Of a stretch of 64,000 bases of DNA, positions 24,393 to 33,108 are shown in pieces. The notes under the pieces were generated by a model, which saw only the letters and a program-made list of their open reading frames with translations, searched no databases and had not been told where the DNA came from. The first letter of the stretch is position 1, and every line of letters begins with the position of its first letter. The DNA comes from Arthrobacter sp. Leaf69. GTDB taxonomy: Bacteria > Actinomycetota > Actinomycetes > Actinomycetales > Micrococcaceae. The DNA is taken from assembly GCF_001422645.1 (NCBI RefSeq), contig NZ_LMLR01000001.1:126325-190324 (forward strand), given 5' to 3'. A program made the translations under genes and the position numbers.

Positions 24393-25778
24393 ATGACTTC
24401 ACTCTCCTTAAAGTCCGCCGGACTCGGCGAGCTTGGCGAGCGTACGCTCCGCAAGGTCCGCCGCCGCGTTATGCCCCTGATCGTCCTGCTCTACTTCGTT
24501 GCCTACCTTGACCGCAACAATGTGGGCTTCGCCAAACTCACCATGAGTGAGGACATCGGCCTGAACGCCGCCGCCTATGGCCTGGGCGCCGGTATTTTCT
24601 TCCTCGGCTACGCGCTCCTGGAGGTCCCCAGCAATGCGGGCATGTACCGGTTCGGCGCACGCAAGTGGCTGGCCCGGATCCTCATCACATGGGGCATCTT
24701 CGCGACGGCCATGTGCATGGTGAACGGTGAGACCACCTACTACATCATCCGGTTCCTGCTGGGTGCGGCAGAGGCAGGGTTCTTCCCCGCCATCCTGTTC
24801 TACCTGACGCTGTGGTTCCCCGCCGCGCAGCGTGTCACGGTGCTCGGCATCTTCATCCTCGCGCAGCCCGTGTCCAACGCCCTCGGCGCTCCGGTCTCCG
24901 GCCTGCTCCTGCAGATGGACGGCATCATGGGTCTCCAGGGGTGGCAGTGGCTGTACATCATCGAAGGCATCCCGGCCATCCTGCTGGGCCTGCTCACCCC
25001 CATCCTTATGACCGACCGTCCGCGGGACGCCAAGTGGCTCGCCCCGGAGGAGCGCGAATGGCTTGCCTCCACCATGGACAAGGAACTGGCCGTCAAGTCC
25101 AGCACCGGCAACCACAATTTCCTGGCAGGCCTGAAGGACAAGCGCACCCTGACCTACTCCGCCCTCTACTTCGGACTGGTCTGCGGCATCTATGGACTGG
25201 GCCTGTGGATGCCCACGATCGTCTCCGCCATGGGAACGTTCTCCACGGCGCAGATCGGCTTCATCGTGCTGATCCCCTACTCCGTGGCCGCCGTTTTTGT
25301 GTACTTCTGGAGCAAGCGTGCAGACCGGACCGGCAAGCGTGCCTGGCACACCGCCGTGAGCATGGTGCTGGCCGGCATGGGTCTGCTGGCCGCAGGATAC
25401 CTGCTGCCCGTCAACCCGATCCTGGCCATGATCGGCCTGACGGCCTCCGCCATGGGTATCTACGGCGCGATCGCCCCGTTCCTTTCCATGCCGTCCGCCG
25501 CACTGACGGGGGCGGCGGCAGCTGCCGGGCTGGCCTTGATCAACTCGCTGGGCAACCTGGGCGGGTTCGTTGCCCCGTACGCCGTAGGACTCCTGAACGA
25601 TGCCACGGGCAACAACCAGAGCGGCCTGCTGTTCCTGTCCCTCTGCTTGTGCATCACCGCGGTGGCCACCTACCTCTACGCCCGTAAACGCCCGGAAGGC
25701 GATGCCGCGCTGGATCCGGCAGTTGCCGCGACTGCCGATGTGACCGCTGACTCCGCGGCCACCGCCAAACTCTCCTGA
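24393..25778 (+). CDS. MFS transporter, anion:cation symporter (ACS) family
   Basis: A 461-residue permease of about 12 segments. The first helix carries LLYFVAYLDRNNVGFAKLTM, the signature of the ACS group, which takes up organic acids such as hexuronates, galactonate and phthalate. Further family blocks are GIFFLGYALLEVPSN, RFLLGAAEAGFFPAILFYLTLWFP and the WQWLYIIEGIPAILLG segment. It shares an operon with an SDR 26 bp downstream and lies under a FadR operator. The substrate is probably a sugar acid or aromatic acid; the sequence does not decide. Confidence 0.88.
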   Translation: MTSLSLKSAGLGELGERTLRKVRRRVMPLIVLLYFVAYLDRNNVGFAKLTMSEDIGLNAAAYGLGAGIFFLGYALLEVPSNAGMYRFGARKWLARILITWGIFATAMCMVNGETTYYIIRFLLGAAEAGFFPAILFYLTLWFPAAQRVTVLGIFILAQPVSNALGAPVSGLLLQMDGIMGLQGWQWLYIIEGIPAILLGLLTPILMTDRPRDAKWLAPEEREWLASTMDKELAVKSSTGNHNFLAGLKDKRTLTYSALYFGLVCGIYGLGLWMPTIVSAMGTFSTAQIGFIVLIPYSVAAVFVYFWSKRADRTGKRAWHTAVSMVLAGMGLLAAGYLLPVNPILAMIGLTASAMGIYGAIAPFLSMPSAALTGAAAAAGLALINSLGNLGGFVAPYAVGLLNDATGNNQSGLLFLSLCLCITAVATYLYARKRPEGDAALDPAVAATADVTADSAATAKLS

Positions 25779-25804
25779 TCCCGAAATCCCCGAAGGAAAA
25801 CCTC

Positions 25805-26578
25805 ATGACTCCCAGCACCTTCCCCTCCGAACGCACGGTTGTCCTGACCGGCGCCGCGTCCGCACGCGGCATCGGCCGCGCGGCCGCCGACCGGATGGCC
25901 AGCGAGGGATGGTCCATCGCCATCCTTGACATCAATGCGGAGGACGCCAAGTCTGCCGCCGCGGAGATTGGCTCCAACCGTGCGGTCAAGGCCATCGGCG
26001 TCGGCGCCGACGTATCCGACGAAGCGTCCGTTGACCGGGCAATCGCCGAGATCGAAGCCTCACTCCCGCCGATCGTTGCGCTGGCCAACCTGGCGGGCAT
26101 CAGCTCCCCGACGCCGTTCATGGAAACCACGGTGGAGGAGTGGGACAAGGTCTTCGCCATCAACATGCGCGGAACCTTCATCGTGTCCCAGCGCGTGCTC
26201 AAGGGCATGATCGAGCGCAAGCTCGGGCGCATCGTGAGCATTTCCTCCATCTCCGCCCAGCGCGGCGGCGGCACGTTCTCGAAGGTTGCCTACAGCGCCA
26301 CCAAGGCCGGAATTCTTGGGTTCACCCGTGCGCTGGCCCGTGAAGTTGGCGAGTTCGGAATCACGGTCAATGCCATTGCCCCCGGCCCGATCGACACCGA
26401 CATCATGGGTGGAACCCTCACCGATGAGCGCAAGGCACAGCTGTCCGAGGGCATCATGATGGGCCGCGTCGGCACCCGCGAGGAAGTGGCGGCCTTGATC
26501 GCCTTCCTGCTGGGCCAGGACTCGGGCTACATCACCGCCGCCACCTACGACATCAACGGCGGTCTCCAGGTTTCCTGA
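25805..26578 (+). CDS. Short-chain dehydrogenase/reductase
   Basis: A 257-residue classical SDR. The nucleotide-binding motif is TGAASARGIGRA, NLAG replaces the usual NNAG, and the catalytic set is Ser in SISSISAQ with YSATK (Tyr and Lys); the PGPIDTDIM region follows. AAGGAA lies 8 bases before the ATG. It probably oxidises or reduces the compound imported by the upstream ACS transporter. The specific substrate is unknown. Confidence 0.9.
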   Translation: MTPSTFPSERTVVLTGAASARGIGRAAADRMASEGWSIAILDINAEDAKSAAAEIGSNRAVKAIGVGADVSDEASVDRAIAEIEASLPPIVALANLAGISSPTPFMETTVEEWDKVFAINMRGTFIVSQRVLKGMIERKLGRIVSISSISAQRGGGTFSKVAYSATKAGILGFTRALAREVGEFGITVNAIAPGPIDTDIMGGTLTDERKAQLSEGIMMGRVGTREEVAALIAFLLGQDSGYITAATYDINGGLQVS

Positions 26579-26596
26579 CCGGAACCCGGCCCACCG

Positions 26597-26664
26597 CCCG
26601 TTGCGCTATCACTTTTTCGGCCTCATCCTCCCGGAATGGCCGCCAAAAGTGATAGCGCAACGGG
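26597..26664. repeat. Long intergenic inverted repeat
   Basis: A 20-bp arm (26597-26616, CCCGTTGCGCTATCACTTTT) is repeated exactly in reverse complement at 26645-26664. The 28-bp middle can form a further short stem (CGGCC 26618-26622 with GGCCG 26638-26642). It starts 18 bp after the SDR stop. As RNA it would be a strong terminator-like hairpin; as DNA it could be a small dispersed palindromic element. No T run follows on the + strand. Confidence 0.8.
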
Positions 26665-26692
26665 GTTAAACGCCACGGTCTAGGCTGGCTCC

Positions 26693-27826
26693 ATGAACGC
26701 CGCCCGCAGCCTGCACCCCAGCCCCCGCACGCTGGAGGTCGAATCCCTCGACAGCTTTGACCGGCTGGTCGCGGCCGGGGCCAAAACCATGCAGGGCTGG
26801 CATGTCCAGTCACTGGACCTGCGCGGACGGACGGCACAGCTCGCCGGACTGCACGCGCAGGGCGGGATCTTCCTCGGATGCACCTTCGACGCCGGCATGG
26901 AGGAGTCGCTGCGCAGCCGCGGTGCCCTGATCTTCCCCAAACTTGAGGCGGTACCGTTCAACCCGTACCGCGGGCGTCTTTACACCCCGCAGGAGCTCTA
27001 CGCGGGGATCTCGGACTCACGCTATGAGGACACCCCCGACGCCAGGGTGTACCAGTGGAGCATCCGGCCGGGCCAGCGCCACCGGCTGGACGCCACCCTG
27101 GCCGCGGCACTGCATGACCATTCGATCGGCGATGCCCTCGATGAACTGACCCGCTCGGAACTCTGCGCCGGCCGGACCATGGTGGGCGTCATGGGCGGGC
27201 ACGCCGCCCACCGCGGTTCCGCCGTTTTCGAGGAGGCCGCACTGCTGGGACGGCTGCTGGCGAGGGCCGGCCGGCTGGTGGCCACCGGCGGCGGGCCCGG
27301 CACCATGGAGGCCGCCAACCTGGGCGCCTACCTGAGCACTGCTCCGGAGCGGGACTTCCGGCGGGCCCTCTCCGATCTCGCCGCGGTTCCCGGGTTCTTG
27401 CCCTCCGTGTCAACGTGGGCGCGGTCCGCCGCCGCCGTCGTCGAACGTCATCCGGACGGCACGCCGTCGCTGGGGATCCCCACGTGGTTCTACGGGCACG
27501 AGCCCCCGAATTTCTTCGCCACGCACATCGCCAAGTACTTCGCGAACGCCATCCGCGAGGCCGTCCTCCTGGAATTGTGCAACGGCGGCATTGTCTTCCT
27601 GCCCGGCTCCGGCGGCACCGTCCAGGAGATCTTCCAGGATGCCTGCGAGAACTACTACGGCACCCCGGAGACCATCATGCCGATGGTGCTGGTGGGGCAG
27701 GAGCACTGGCTCCGGCGTTACCCGGCCTGGCCCCTGCTGCAGAGCCTCGCGGCCGGACGGCAGATGGAGAGCCGGATCTTCCTGGTGGACACCGTGGAGG
27801 AAGCGCTCGCCGTCCTGGACCGCTGA
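26693..27826 (+). CDS. LOG-like Rossmann-fold nucleotide-binding protein
   Basis: A 377-residue protein with the lysine-decarboxylase-like/LOG Rossmann fold in its C-terminal two thirds. The nucleotide-binding turns are VGVMGGHAAHRG, ATGGGPGTMEAANLGAY and LPGSGGTVQEIFQDACENYYG, the last being the PGGxGTxxE-type catalytic loop in a variant form. The first 150 residues are an N-terminal extension with no family I recognise. Activity could be cytokinin-type nucleoside 5'-monophosphate hydrolysis or only nucleotide binding. TAGGCT (26681-26686) ends six bases before ATG, pointing to a leaderless mRNA. Confidence 0.78.
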   Translation: MNAARSLHPSPRTLEVESLDSFDRLVAAGAKTMQGWHVQSLDLRGRTAQLAGLHAQGGIFLGCTFDAGMEESLRSRGALIFPKLEAVPFNPYRGRLYTPQELYAGISDSRYEDTPDARVYQWSIRPGQRHRLDATLAAALHDHSIGDALDELTRSELCAGRTMVGVMGGHAAHRGSAVFEEAALLGRLLARAGRLVATGGGPGTMEAANLGAYLSTAPERDFRRALSDLAAVPGFLPSVSTWARSAAAVVERHPDGTPSLGIPTWFYGHEPPNFFATHIAKYFANAIREAVLLELCNGGIVFLPGSGGTVQEIFQDACENYYGTPETIMPMVLVGQEHWLRRYPAWPLLQSLAAGRQMESRIFLVDTVEEALAVLDR

Positions 27827-27830
27827 TCGG

Positions 27831-28739
27831 TCAGAGGTCCTTGCGGCACTGCGCCTTGCCCAGCTGGTACAGGCCGTTCAGGTCGCCCGCGGCCAGTCCG
27901 TCCGGGGCGCCGATCTCGGGGTACATCAGCTGCACCGGGTCGTTCACATGCTCCAGCCCCATGACGTGGCCCAGTTCGTGCAGGATCACCGCGGTGGCAT
28001 ACGCGGAACCGTCCGTCTGGCTGAGGTCCTCGGCGATCTGCGGGGCGTCGAGTTCCAGGCTGCCCGTGACAAAGCTCTTGGGCCCGTCGCCGAAGCTGAA
28101 GTGGGTGCTGCCGCCGGTCCCGATCACCGGTCCCTTGAGCTGCGGCGCCTGGTCCGGGGTGGTCCACGCGATCAGCAGCGGCGCCCAGCGTTCCCCGTAG
28201 ACGTCCCGCTGGTACGGGATGCGGGACTGCGACGGCGCCTCGGTGGTGGGACCGTCGTCGACGAACTGAATGCCGGTCGCCCGGGAGATCGTGCTGATCG
28301 CATCCTCGACCAGGCGCTCGGCGCCTTCTGGAGCGAGCGCCGCGTTCACCACGTAGTGCAGCGGCCGGCATGGCGAATAGCCCACTGGGGTGCCGTCGTC
28401 GTTCGTGGCCAGGAACTTGTACGATTCGCTGGCGACGTCCGGTTTCTGCGGGTGGCCCAGCGGCTCGTCCTGTTCTTCGACTCCGGGCGGGGGAGTGTCC
28501 GTCCGGACCGACTCAGCGACAGCCGGCTGCCCGGGCTGGCCCGCCATCGCTGTGCCCGGACCGGTTCCGCGGCTGACTTCGAAGAGTCCCGAGAAGCGCG
28601 GATCGCCGTAGATGAAGCCTGCGGCCAGGAACGCCGCGCCGGCAATGACCGCAGCGGCGGCGAGGCCGCGGAAGATCCGCCACGTGGTGCGCGGACGGCT
28701 ATGCCGCGGTGACCGGTCCCGGAACTCAGGACCGTCCAC
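27831..28739 (-). CDS. Matrixin-family zinc metalloprotease, membrane-anchored
   Basis: A 302-residue protein with one N-terminal membrane helix (residues about 24-45) and an extracellular metzincin domain. The zinc motif is HELGHVMGLEH (His254, Glu255, His258, His264), the full HExxHxxGxxH of the matrixin/metzincin clan, and MYPEIG just after it gives the Met-turn. Residues 50-105 are a Pro-rich linker. The GTG start overlaps the stop of the VIT1 gene by one base (TAGTG), so the two are co-translated. Target proteins are unknown; autolysis or surface processing is plausible. Confidence 0.84.
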   Translation of the reverse strand: MDGPEFRDRSPRHSRPRTTWRIFRGLAAAAVIAGAAFLAAGFIYGDPRFSGLFEVSRGTGPGTAMAGQPGQPAVAESVRTDTPPPGVEEQDEPLGHPQKPDVASESYKFLATNDDGTPVGYSPCRPLHYVVNAALAPEGAERLVEDAISTISRATGIQFVDDGPTTEAPSQSRIPYQRDVYGERWAPLLIAWTTPDQAPQLKGPVIGTGGSTHFSFGDGPKSFVTGSLELDAPQIAEDLSQTDGSAYATAVILHELGHVMGLEHVNDPVQLMYPEIGAPDGLAAGDLNGLYQLGKAQCRKDL

Positions 28740-29938
28740 TAGGCGACCACAGCGCCGAAGGCCATACCCAGCAAGTACGTCACACCTGCCGCGCCCATGC
28801 CGATCGCCAGCTGGCGGAGCCCGCGGGTGGTGGGCGACGTCCCGGAGAGGAGCCCGACGACGCCGCCGGTGAACAGGAGTGCCAGGCCCACCAGAGCCGC
28901 GGACACCACGAGGGCCGCGACCCCGGTCATGCCCAGGACAAAGGGCAGGATGGGAACGATGGCGCCGGAGGCAAAGAAACAGAAGCTCGACGCCGCCGCG
29001 CTCCAGGCGGTGCCGACGGCAACATGTTCGTCACGGGATTCAGGCACCTCCGGCTGCAGGGAGAGGCTGGGATCGCAGTCGCAGTCGCGCAGGCCCATCC
29101 GCTCCGCCACGCGGTGTTCGGCAGCCTCCCGCGACATGCCGCGCGCCAGGTAGACCAGCAGGAGTTCGTTGTGTGCGATGTCCAGCGACGGTGCGGCGGC
29201 CAGGGTGATCTGGGTGGGGAGCGTAGCGGCCAGGAGTTCGCGCTGGGAGCGCACGGAAATGAATTCGCCCGCCCCCATGGACAGCGCCCCGGCCAGCAGC
29301 CCGGCGACACCGCTGAGCAGGACCACGGAACTTCCCACGCCGGAGGCGGCCATGCCCATGACCAGGGACAGGTTGCTGACCAGTCCGTCGTTGGCCCCGA
29401 AAACGGCCGCGCGGAACGTTCCGGCCAGCCGGTTGCGGCCCCGGGTAGCGAGCCCGCGGACCACTTCCTCGTGGATCTGCTCGTCGGCGACCATGGCCGG
29501 CGTGGCGGAGGGCTCGGTGGCGTAGGGGGACCGGCTTTCGGCCCGCTGGGCGAGGGCCAGCACAAAGACCGAGCCGAAGTGGCGTGCCAGGAAACCCAGG
29601 AACTGGCTGCGGAGTGAGGCGGGGCGGGGGCGGCCGGCCTGGTCGCCGAGCAGTTGGAGCCAGTGCGCCTCGTGGCGGCCTTCGGCTTCGGCCAGGGCGA
29701 GGAGGATCTCGCGCTCTTCGCCGTGGCGGTTCTGGGCGAGGTCCCGGTAGACGGAGGCCTCGGCGCGTTCGTCGGCGAGGTACTGCCGCCACCGTTTGAT
29801 ATCCGCGGCGCTGGGTGCTGCGGCGGGCGGAATTGCGCTGCTGGGGGCAGCGGCGGGTGTTGCGGCCGGCGCGTCCTCGCGGGGTTCCGGGCGGCGGGGG
29901 TCCGGGTTGGACGGATCAGATGTGGCGTGCTGAGACAC
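28739..29938 (-). CDS. Rubrerythrin-VIT1 fusion membrane protein (MbfA-like)
   Basis: A 399-residue protein. The N-terminal region has an acidic ferritin/rubrerythrin-like helix pair with ExxH-type iron ligands (WRQYLADERAEASVYRDLAQ and ALAEAEGRHEAHWLQLLG). The C-terminal half is a VIT1/CCC1 iron/manganese transporter with about five membrane helices (FGANDGLVSNLSLVMGMAAS, MGAGEFISVRSQREL). Such fusions (MbfA type) export or store iron under stress. The GTG at 29938 has AGGAG at 5 bases; the longer frame to 30046 lacks support. First 35 residues are Pro/Ala-rich. Coupled to the matrixin gene. Confidence 0.85.
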   Translation of the reverse strand: MSQHATSDPSNPDPRRPEPREDAPAATPAAAPSSAIPPAAAPSAADIKRWRQYLADERAEASVYRDLAQNRHGEEREILLALAEAEGRHEAHWLQLLGDQAGRPRPASLRSQFLGFLARHFGSVFVLALAQRAESRSPYATEPSATPAMVADEQIHEEVVRGLATRGRNRLAGTFRAAVFGANDGLVSNLSLVMGMAASGVGSSVVLLSGVAGLLAGALSMGAGEFISVRSQRELLAATLPTQITLAAAPSLDIAHNELLLVYLARGMSREAAEHRVAERMGLRDCDCDPSLSLQPEVPESRDEHVAVGTAWSAAASSFCFFASGAIVPILPFVLGMTGVAALVVSAALVGLALLFTGGVVGLLSGTSPTTRGLRQLAIGMGAAGVTYLLGMAFGAVVA

Positions 29939-30201
29939 GGAAGCTCCTGGGCTTAAGCGGGCATGGTTCGGCCCCGTTGCGTTTCCAGCGTACCCCGTAT
30001 TTCCGCGTTTTTTCGGCTGGCGATCCTCAGCGGGGAGTTTAGGCAAACCGTAAAAATTCCGGTGCCGCCGGGACGTTTGCGGCTGTCGCGGTCAGCGCCG
30101 GCGGGAGGTCTTGACCGGCCGGGTTCCCAGTGTTCGAATGAAAACCCAGGGCGCGCTCTTCGGAGCCGCTGCCGCCACCCCAGTCACACGGAGGTTGCAT
30201 C

Positions 30202-30438
30202 ATGGACAACATCGGTTCACGTCCTATCCAGCCGGCCCGGGATTCCCTCGAGTCCGATCCCGCTTACGATTACGCCGAGGACGCGCCTGTGAGTGACTCC
30301 GCGGAAACGGAAGAGGAAGAGCTTTTCGAAGAGGCCGACCGGATCGTTCCCTTGGAGGAACAGGACTTCCTGGGCGACGACAAACCGGTGGTGGCCCGCG
30401 ACGGGGAAGAATTCCTTGAGCCTGAAGAGAATGAGTGA
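30202..30438 (+). CDS. Small, highly acidic hypothetical protein
   Basis: A 78-residue protein with about 25 Asp/Glu and few basic residues (EEEELFEEADRIVPLEEQDF in the middle). It has no signal peptide or membrane segment and is probably unstructured. CACGGAGG lies upstream of ATG at 30202, supporting translation. It stands alone between a divergent iron transporter gene and a terminator. Family not recognised; many actinobacteria have such acidic small proteins. Confidence 0.65.
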   Translation: MDNIGSRPIQPARDSLESDPAYDYAEDAPVSDSAETEEEELFEEADRIVPLEEQDFLGDDKPVVARDGEEFLEPEENE

Positions 30439-30485
30439 TTGTCCCAGCGTTTGAGTGGCAAGCGGCCTCAAGGCTCAGCTTAAAA

Positions 30486-30531
30486 GTTCGACGGCGGTGC
30501 CCCCTCAAAGGGAGCGCCGCCGTCGACCTTT
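30486..30531. terminator. Terminator between the small acidic gene and the symporter gene
   Basis: TCGACGGCGG (30488-30497) pairs with CCGCCGTCGA (30517-30526), and the inner part CCCT/AGGG extends the stem. The flanks carry AAAA on the left and CCTTTAA on the right. It serves convergent genes on both strands. Confidence 0.8.
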
Positions 30532-30548
30532 AACTCGCTGGCAGGACC

Positions 30549-32072
30549 CTAGTGGGTCAGGACGGGGACCTGTTCTTCCTCGGCGGCGCCGCCGGCGACG
30601 CGGCGGTGCCAGTTGGCCATGACCGCGGGGTCCGTCGGCTTGGTCAGCAGGGACACCGCAATGTAGACCACTGCGGAGGCCAGCAGGCCGAAGTAGATCG
30701 GCTCGTTGGCGTAGATGCCGTCGAGCGGGACCTCGGCGTTGATCTCCAGGACGATCATGGTCCCGAGGGTGATGACCGAGCCCACCGCCATGGAGGCGGC
30801 GGCGGCCACGCCGGTGCCGCGCTTCCAGACCAGGCCGCCCAGGATGGCGACGAGGAGGCCGCCGACCAGGATGTCGTACGCGATGGTGAGGGCTGCGACG
30901 ACGTCCTTGGTGATGATGGCGATGACGATCGCAACGATCCCGAGGCCCAGGACCCACATGCGGTTGGCCCTGACGTCGTGCTCCGGGTTGTCCGTGTCAT
31001 CGGTGTTGATGTTCTTGCCGAACCAGCTGGCGACGAACGGCAGGACGTCGGCGCGGGCCACGGTGGCGGCGGCGATCAGGGCGCCGGAAGCCGTGGACAT
31101 CATGGCGGCGACGGCCGCGGCGAGCACCAGGCCGCCGATGCCGATCGGGAGCAGGTTGGTGGCGACCTCCGCGTAGACAACGTCCTTGCCGAGGGCCTTG
31201 ACGTCGATGTCCGGCAGCGCGACGCGGGCGCCGAGGCCGATCAGGGCGCCGGCCGCACCATAGAGGATGCAGTAGATGCCGGCCGTGGCGCCGCCCCAGC
31301 GGGCCACCGTGGGGGTCTTGGCGGTGAAGACGCGCTGCCAGATGTCCTGGCCGATCAGCAGGCCCAGGGTGTAGACGACGAAGTACGTAATGATCGTCTG
31401 GATGCCGATGCCGTCAATCTGGAAGAAGCTGGCATCCACGCGGGCCCGGATGCCCTCGAAGCCGCCGGCTGCGTTGAGCGTGAAGGGCAGCATCAGGAGG
31501 AAGATACCGACCGTCTTGATGACGAACTGGACCTGGTCGGCCAGCGTGATGGACCACATGCCGCCGATGGTCGAGTAGACCAGGACAATCGCGCCGCCGA
31601 TGGCGATCGCGAGGGCGCGGTCCCAACCGAAGAGCACCACGAAGATGGTGGCGTAGGCGCCGGTGGAGGTGGCGCAGAGCATCAGCGTGTAGGCCAGCAT
31701 CACGATGCCGGACGTCTGGGTGGCGTTGCTGCCGTAGCGCAGGCTCAGCATCTGGGACACGGTGTAGATCTTGAGTTTCTGGATGGTGCCGGCGAACAGC
31801 AGGCTGAGCAGCAGCACGCCGGCGCCGATTGCGACCACGAGCCACATGCCGGAGATGCCGAACTTGTAGCCCAGGCCGACGCCGCCGACGGTGGAGGCGC
31901 CACCGAGCACGACGGCGGCCATGGTTCCGGTGTAGAGGAACGGGCCGAGGCGGCGGCCGGCCACCAGGAAGTCGCTGTTGTTCTTGGTGCGGGACTTACC
32001 CCACCACCCGAACGCCAGCATGGCGACCAGGTACACCACCACAATGGCGATGTTGACGAAACTTGCGTCCAT
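30549..32072 (-). CDS. Sodium:solute symporter (SSS family)
   Basis: A 507-residue secondary transporter with about 13 hydrophobic segments. Typical SSSF blocks are FLVAGRRLGPFLYTGTMAAV, SQMLSLRYGSNATQT (the -G-R-G-like loop), YSTIGGMWSITLADQVQF (the family signature around TM6) and LAAAVAAMMSTASGALIAAAT. ATG at 32072 has GAGGAG upstream. It is divergent from an XRE-cupin regulator and close to guanidino-compound genes, so it may import such a compound or a related amino acid. The substrate is inferred only from neighbours. Confidence 0.87.
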   Translation of the reverse strand: MDASFVNIAIVVVYLVAMLAFGWWGKSRTKNNSDFLVAGRRLGPFLYTGTMAAVVLGGASTVGGVGLGYKFGISGMWLVVAIGAGVLLLSLLFAGTIQKLKIYTVSQMLSLRYGSNATQTSGIVMLAYTLMLCATSTGAYATIFVVLFGWDRALAIAIGGAIVLVYSTIGGMWSITLADQVQFVIKTVGIFLLMLPFTLNAAGGFEGIRARVDASFFQIDGIGIQTIITYFVVYTLGLLIGQDIWQRVFTAKTPTVARWGGATAGIYCILYGAAGALIGLGARVALPDIDVKALGKDVVYAEVATNLLPIGIGGLVLAAAVAAMMSTASGALIAAATVARADVLPFVASWFGKNINTDDTDNPEHDVRANRMWVLGLGIVAIVIAIITKDVVAALTIAYDILVGGLLVAILGGLVWKRGTGVAAAASMAVGSVITLGTMIVLEINAEVPLDGIYANEPIYFGLLASAVVYIAVSLLTKPTDPAVMANWHRRVAGGAAEEEQVPVLTH

Positions 32073-32222
32073 TAAGGGCTCCTCAGAGCTGTTCGGAGCA
32101 CGGCTGAACCCGCCGGCGCTCAACAGGGCGCCGGGGCTCAGGTGCTTCTTGACGGGTACGGTGACGGACTGCCGGCGGAAGGGTCCCTGGGTAAGGTACT
32201 CCACCACGCCTTTTGGCATCTA

Positions 32223-32248
32223 TTGCCTAATAGGCAACACTTGTTGCC
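32223..32248. promoter_or_regulatory. Overlapping palindromes between the symporter and XRE-cupin genes
   Basis: TTGCCTAATAGGCAA (32223-32237) is a dyad, and it overlaps GGCAACA-CT-TGTTGCC (32233-32248), another perfect dyad. Related elements stand before the ureohydrolase (AGGCAAC at 33044-33050, preceded by TTGATGC) and before the next marR (TTGCCTTAGGCAA at 35991-36003). The divergent position suggests the XRE-cupin protein as binder. Confidence 0.6.
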
Positions 32249-32382
32249 AAACAGTATGTTGTGATCCGGGTAACAGTCAAGACGCATTACGCGGCGCGGG
32301 CGGATCCGGTGTTCCACGGGTGCCGTCCCGCTAGTATTGCTCCAACAATGGGGCCGAGCGGCCGGCCGTGAAAGGTTCCTAC

Positions 32383-32958
32383 ATGAAGGCTCTACCAGTT
32401 GAACCGAGCAACGTTCCCGTTGCCATCGGTTCCCGGATCCGTGCCGCTAGGCAGTCGCAGCGGCTCACCATCGAGCAGGTGGCCGATGCCACCGGGCTGA
32501 CCAAGGGTTTCCTCAGCCGGGTCGAGCGCGACCTCACATCACCGTCAGTGGCGTCCCTCGTGACGCTGTGCCAGGTGCTCTCCATCTCGATCGGCGATCT
32601 CTTCGCCGCCCCGGAAACGCATCTCACCAAGAAGAACGAAGGTCCACGGATCTCGTTGGGCGGCGAGGGTATCGTGGAGCGGCTGCTGACGGCGCGCTCG
32701 GAGCGCCGCGTGCAGATCATCCAGGCCGTGATCGAGCCCCGCGGCCGCGGCGAATCGGAACTTTATGCGGTGGACTGCGACGTCGATGTCCTCCACGTGG
32801 TCAAAGGCAGCATCCGGCTGATCCTCACCAACGAGGAATTCGAACTGCACACGGGGGACACCGTGACCTTCCCGGGCCGCGAGCCGCACACCTGGGTAAA
32901 CCCGACGGATGACGCCGTCGAGGTCCTCTGGGTGCTGGTCCCAGCCGCCAGTCGCTAG
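32383..32958 (+). CDS. XRE-family regulator with C-terminal cupin domain
   Basis: A 191-residue regulator. The N-terminal Cro/CI helix-turn-helix has SQRLTIEQVADATGLTKGFL followed by RVERDLTSPSVASLVTLCQVL. The C-terminal cupin_2 barrel has GRGESELYAVDCDVDVLHVV and HTGDTVTFPGREPHTWVNP and senses a small ligand. This architecture is typical of PuuR-like regulators of polyamine and amino-acid genes. ATG at 32383 has AAAGG at 7 bases. It probably controls the symporter, the ureohydrolase and the TPP enzyme through the TTGCC/GGCAA dyads. Confidence 0.88.
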   Translation: MKALPVEPSNVPVAIGSRIRAARQSQRLTIEQVADATGLTKGFLSRVERDLTSPSVASLVTLCQVLSISIGDLFAAPETHLTKKNEGPRISLGGEGIVERLLTARSERRVQIIQAVIEPRGRGESELYAVDCDVDVLHVVKGSIRLILTNEEFELHTGDTVTFPGREPHTWVNPTDDAVEVLWVLVPAASR

Positions 32959-33108
32959 GTCCGGCGGGGGCGCCGTTGTAGCTGGGCAGGAACGTCGCGA
33001 CCCGCGCCCGCAGACGAGCATCGGTAAACATTTGATGCACAAGAGGCAACTTCGAGTGTATGATGGCTGTCACACCCGTCGGTCAATCCTCGAAGGAGAG
33101 GCTTTCTT

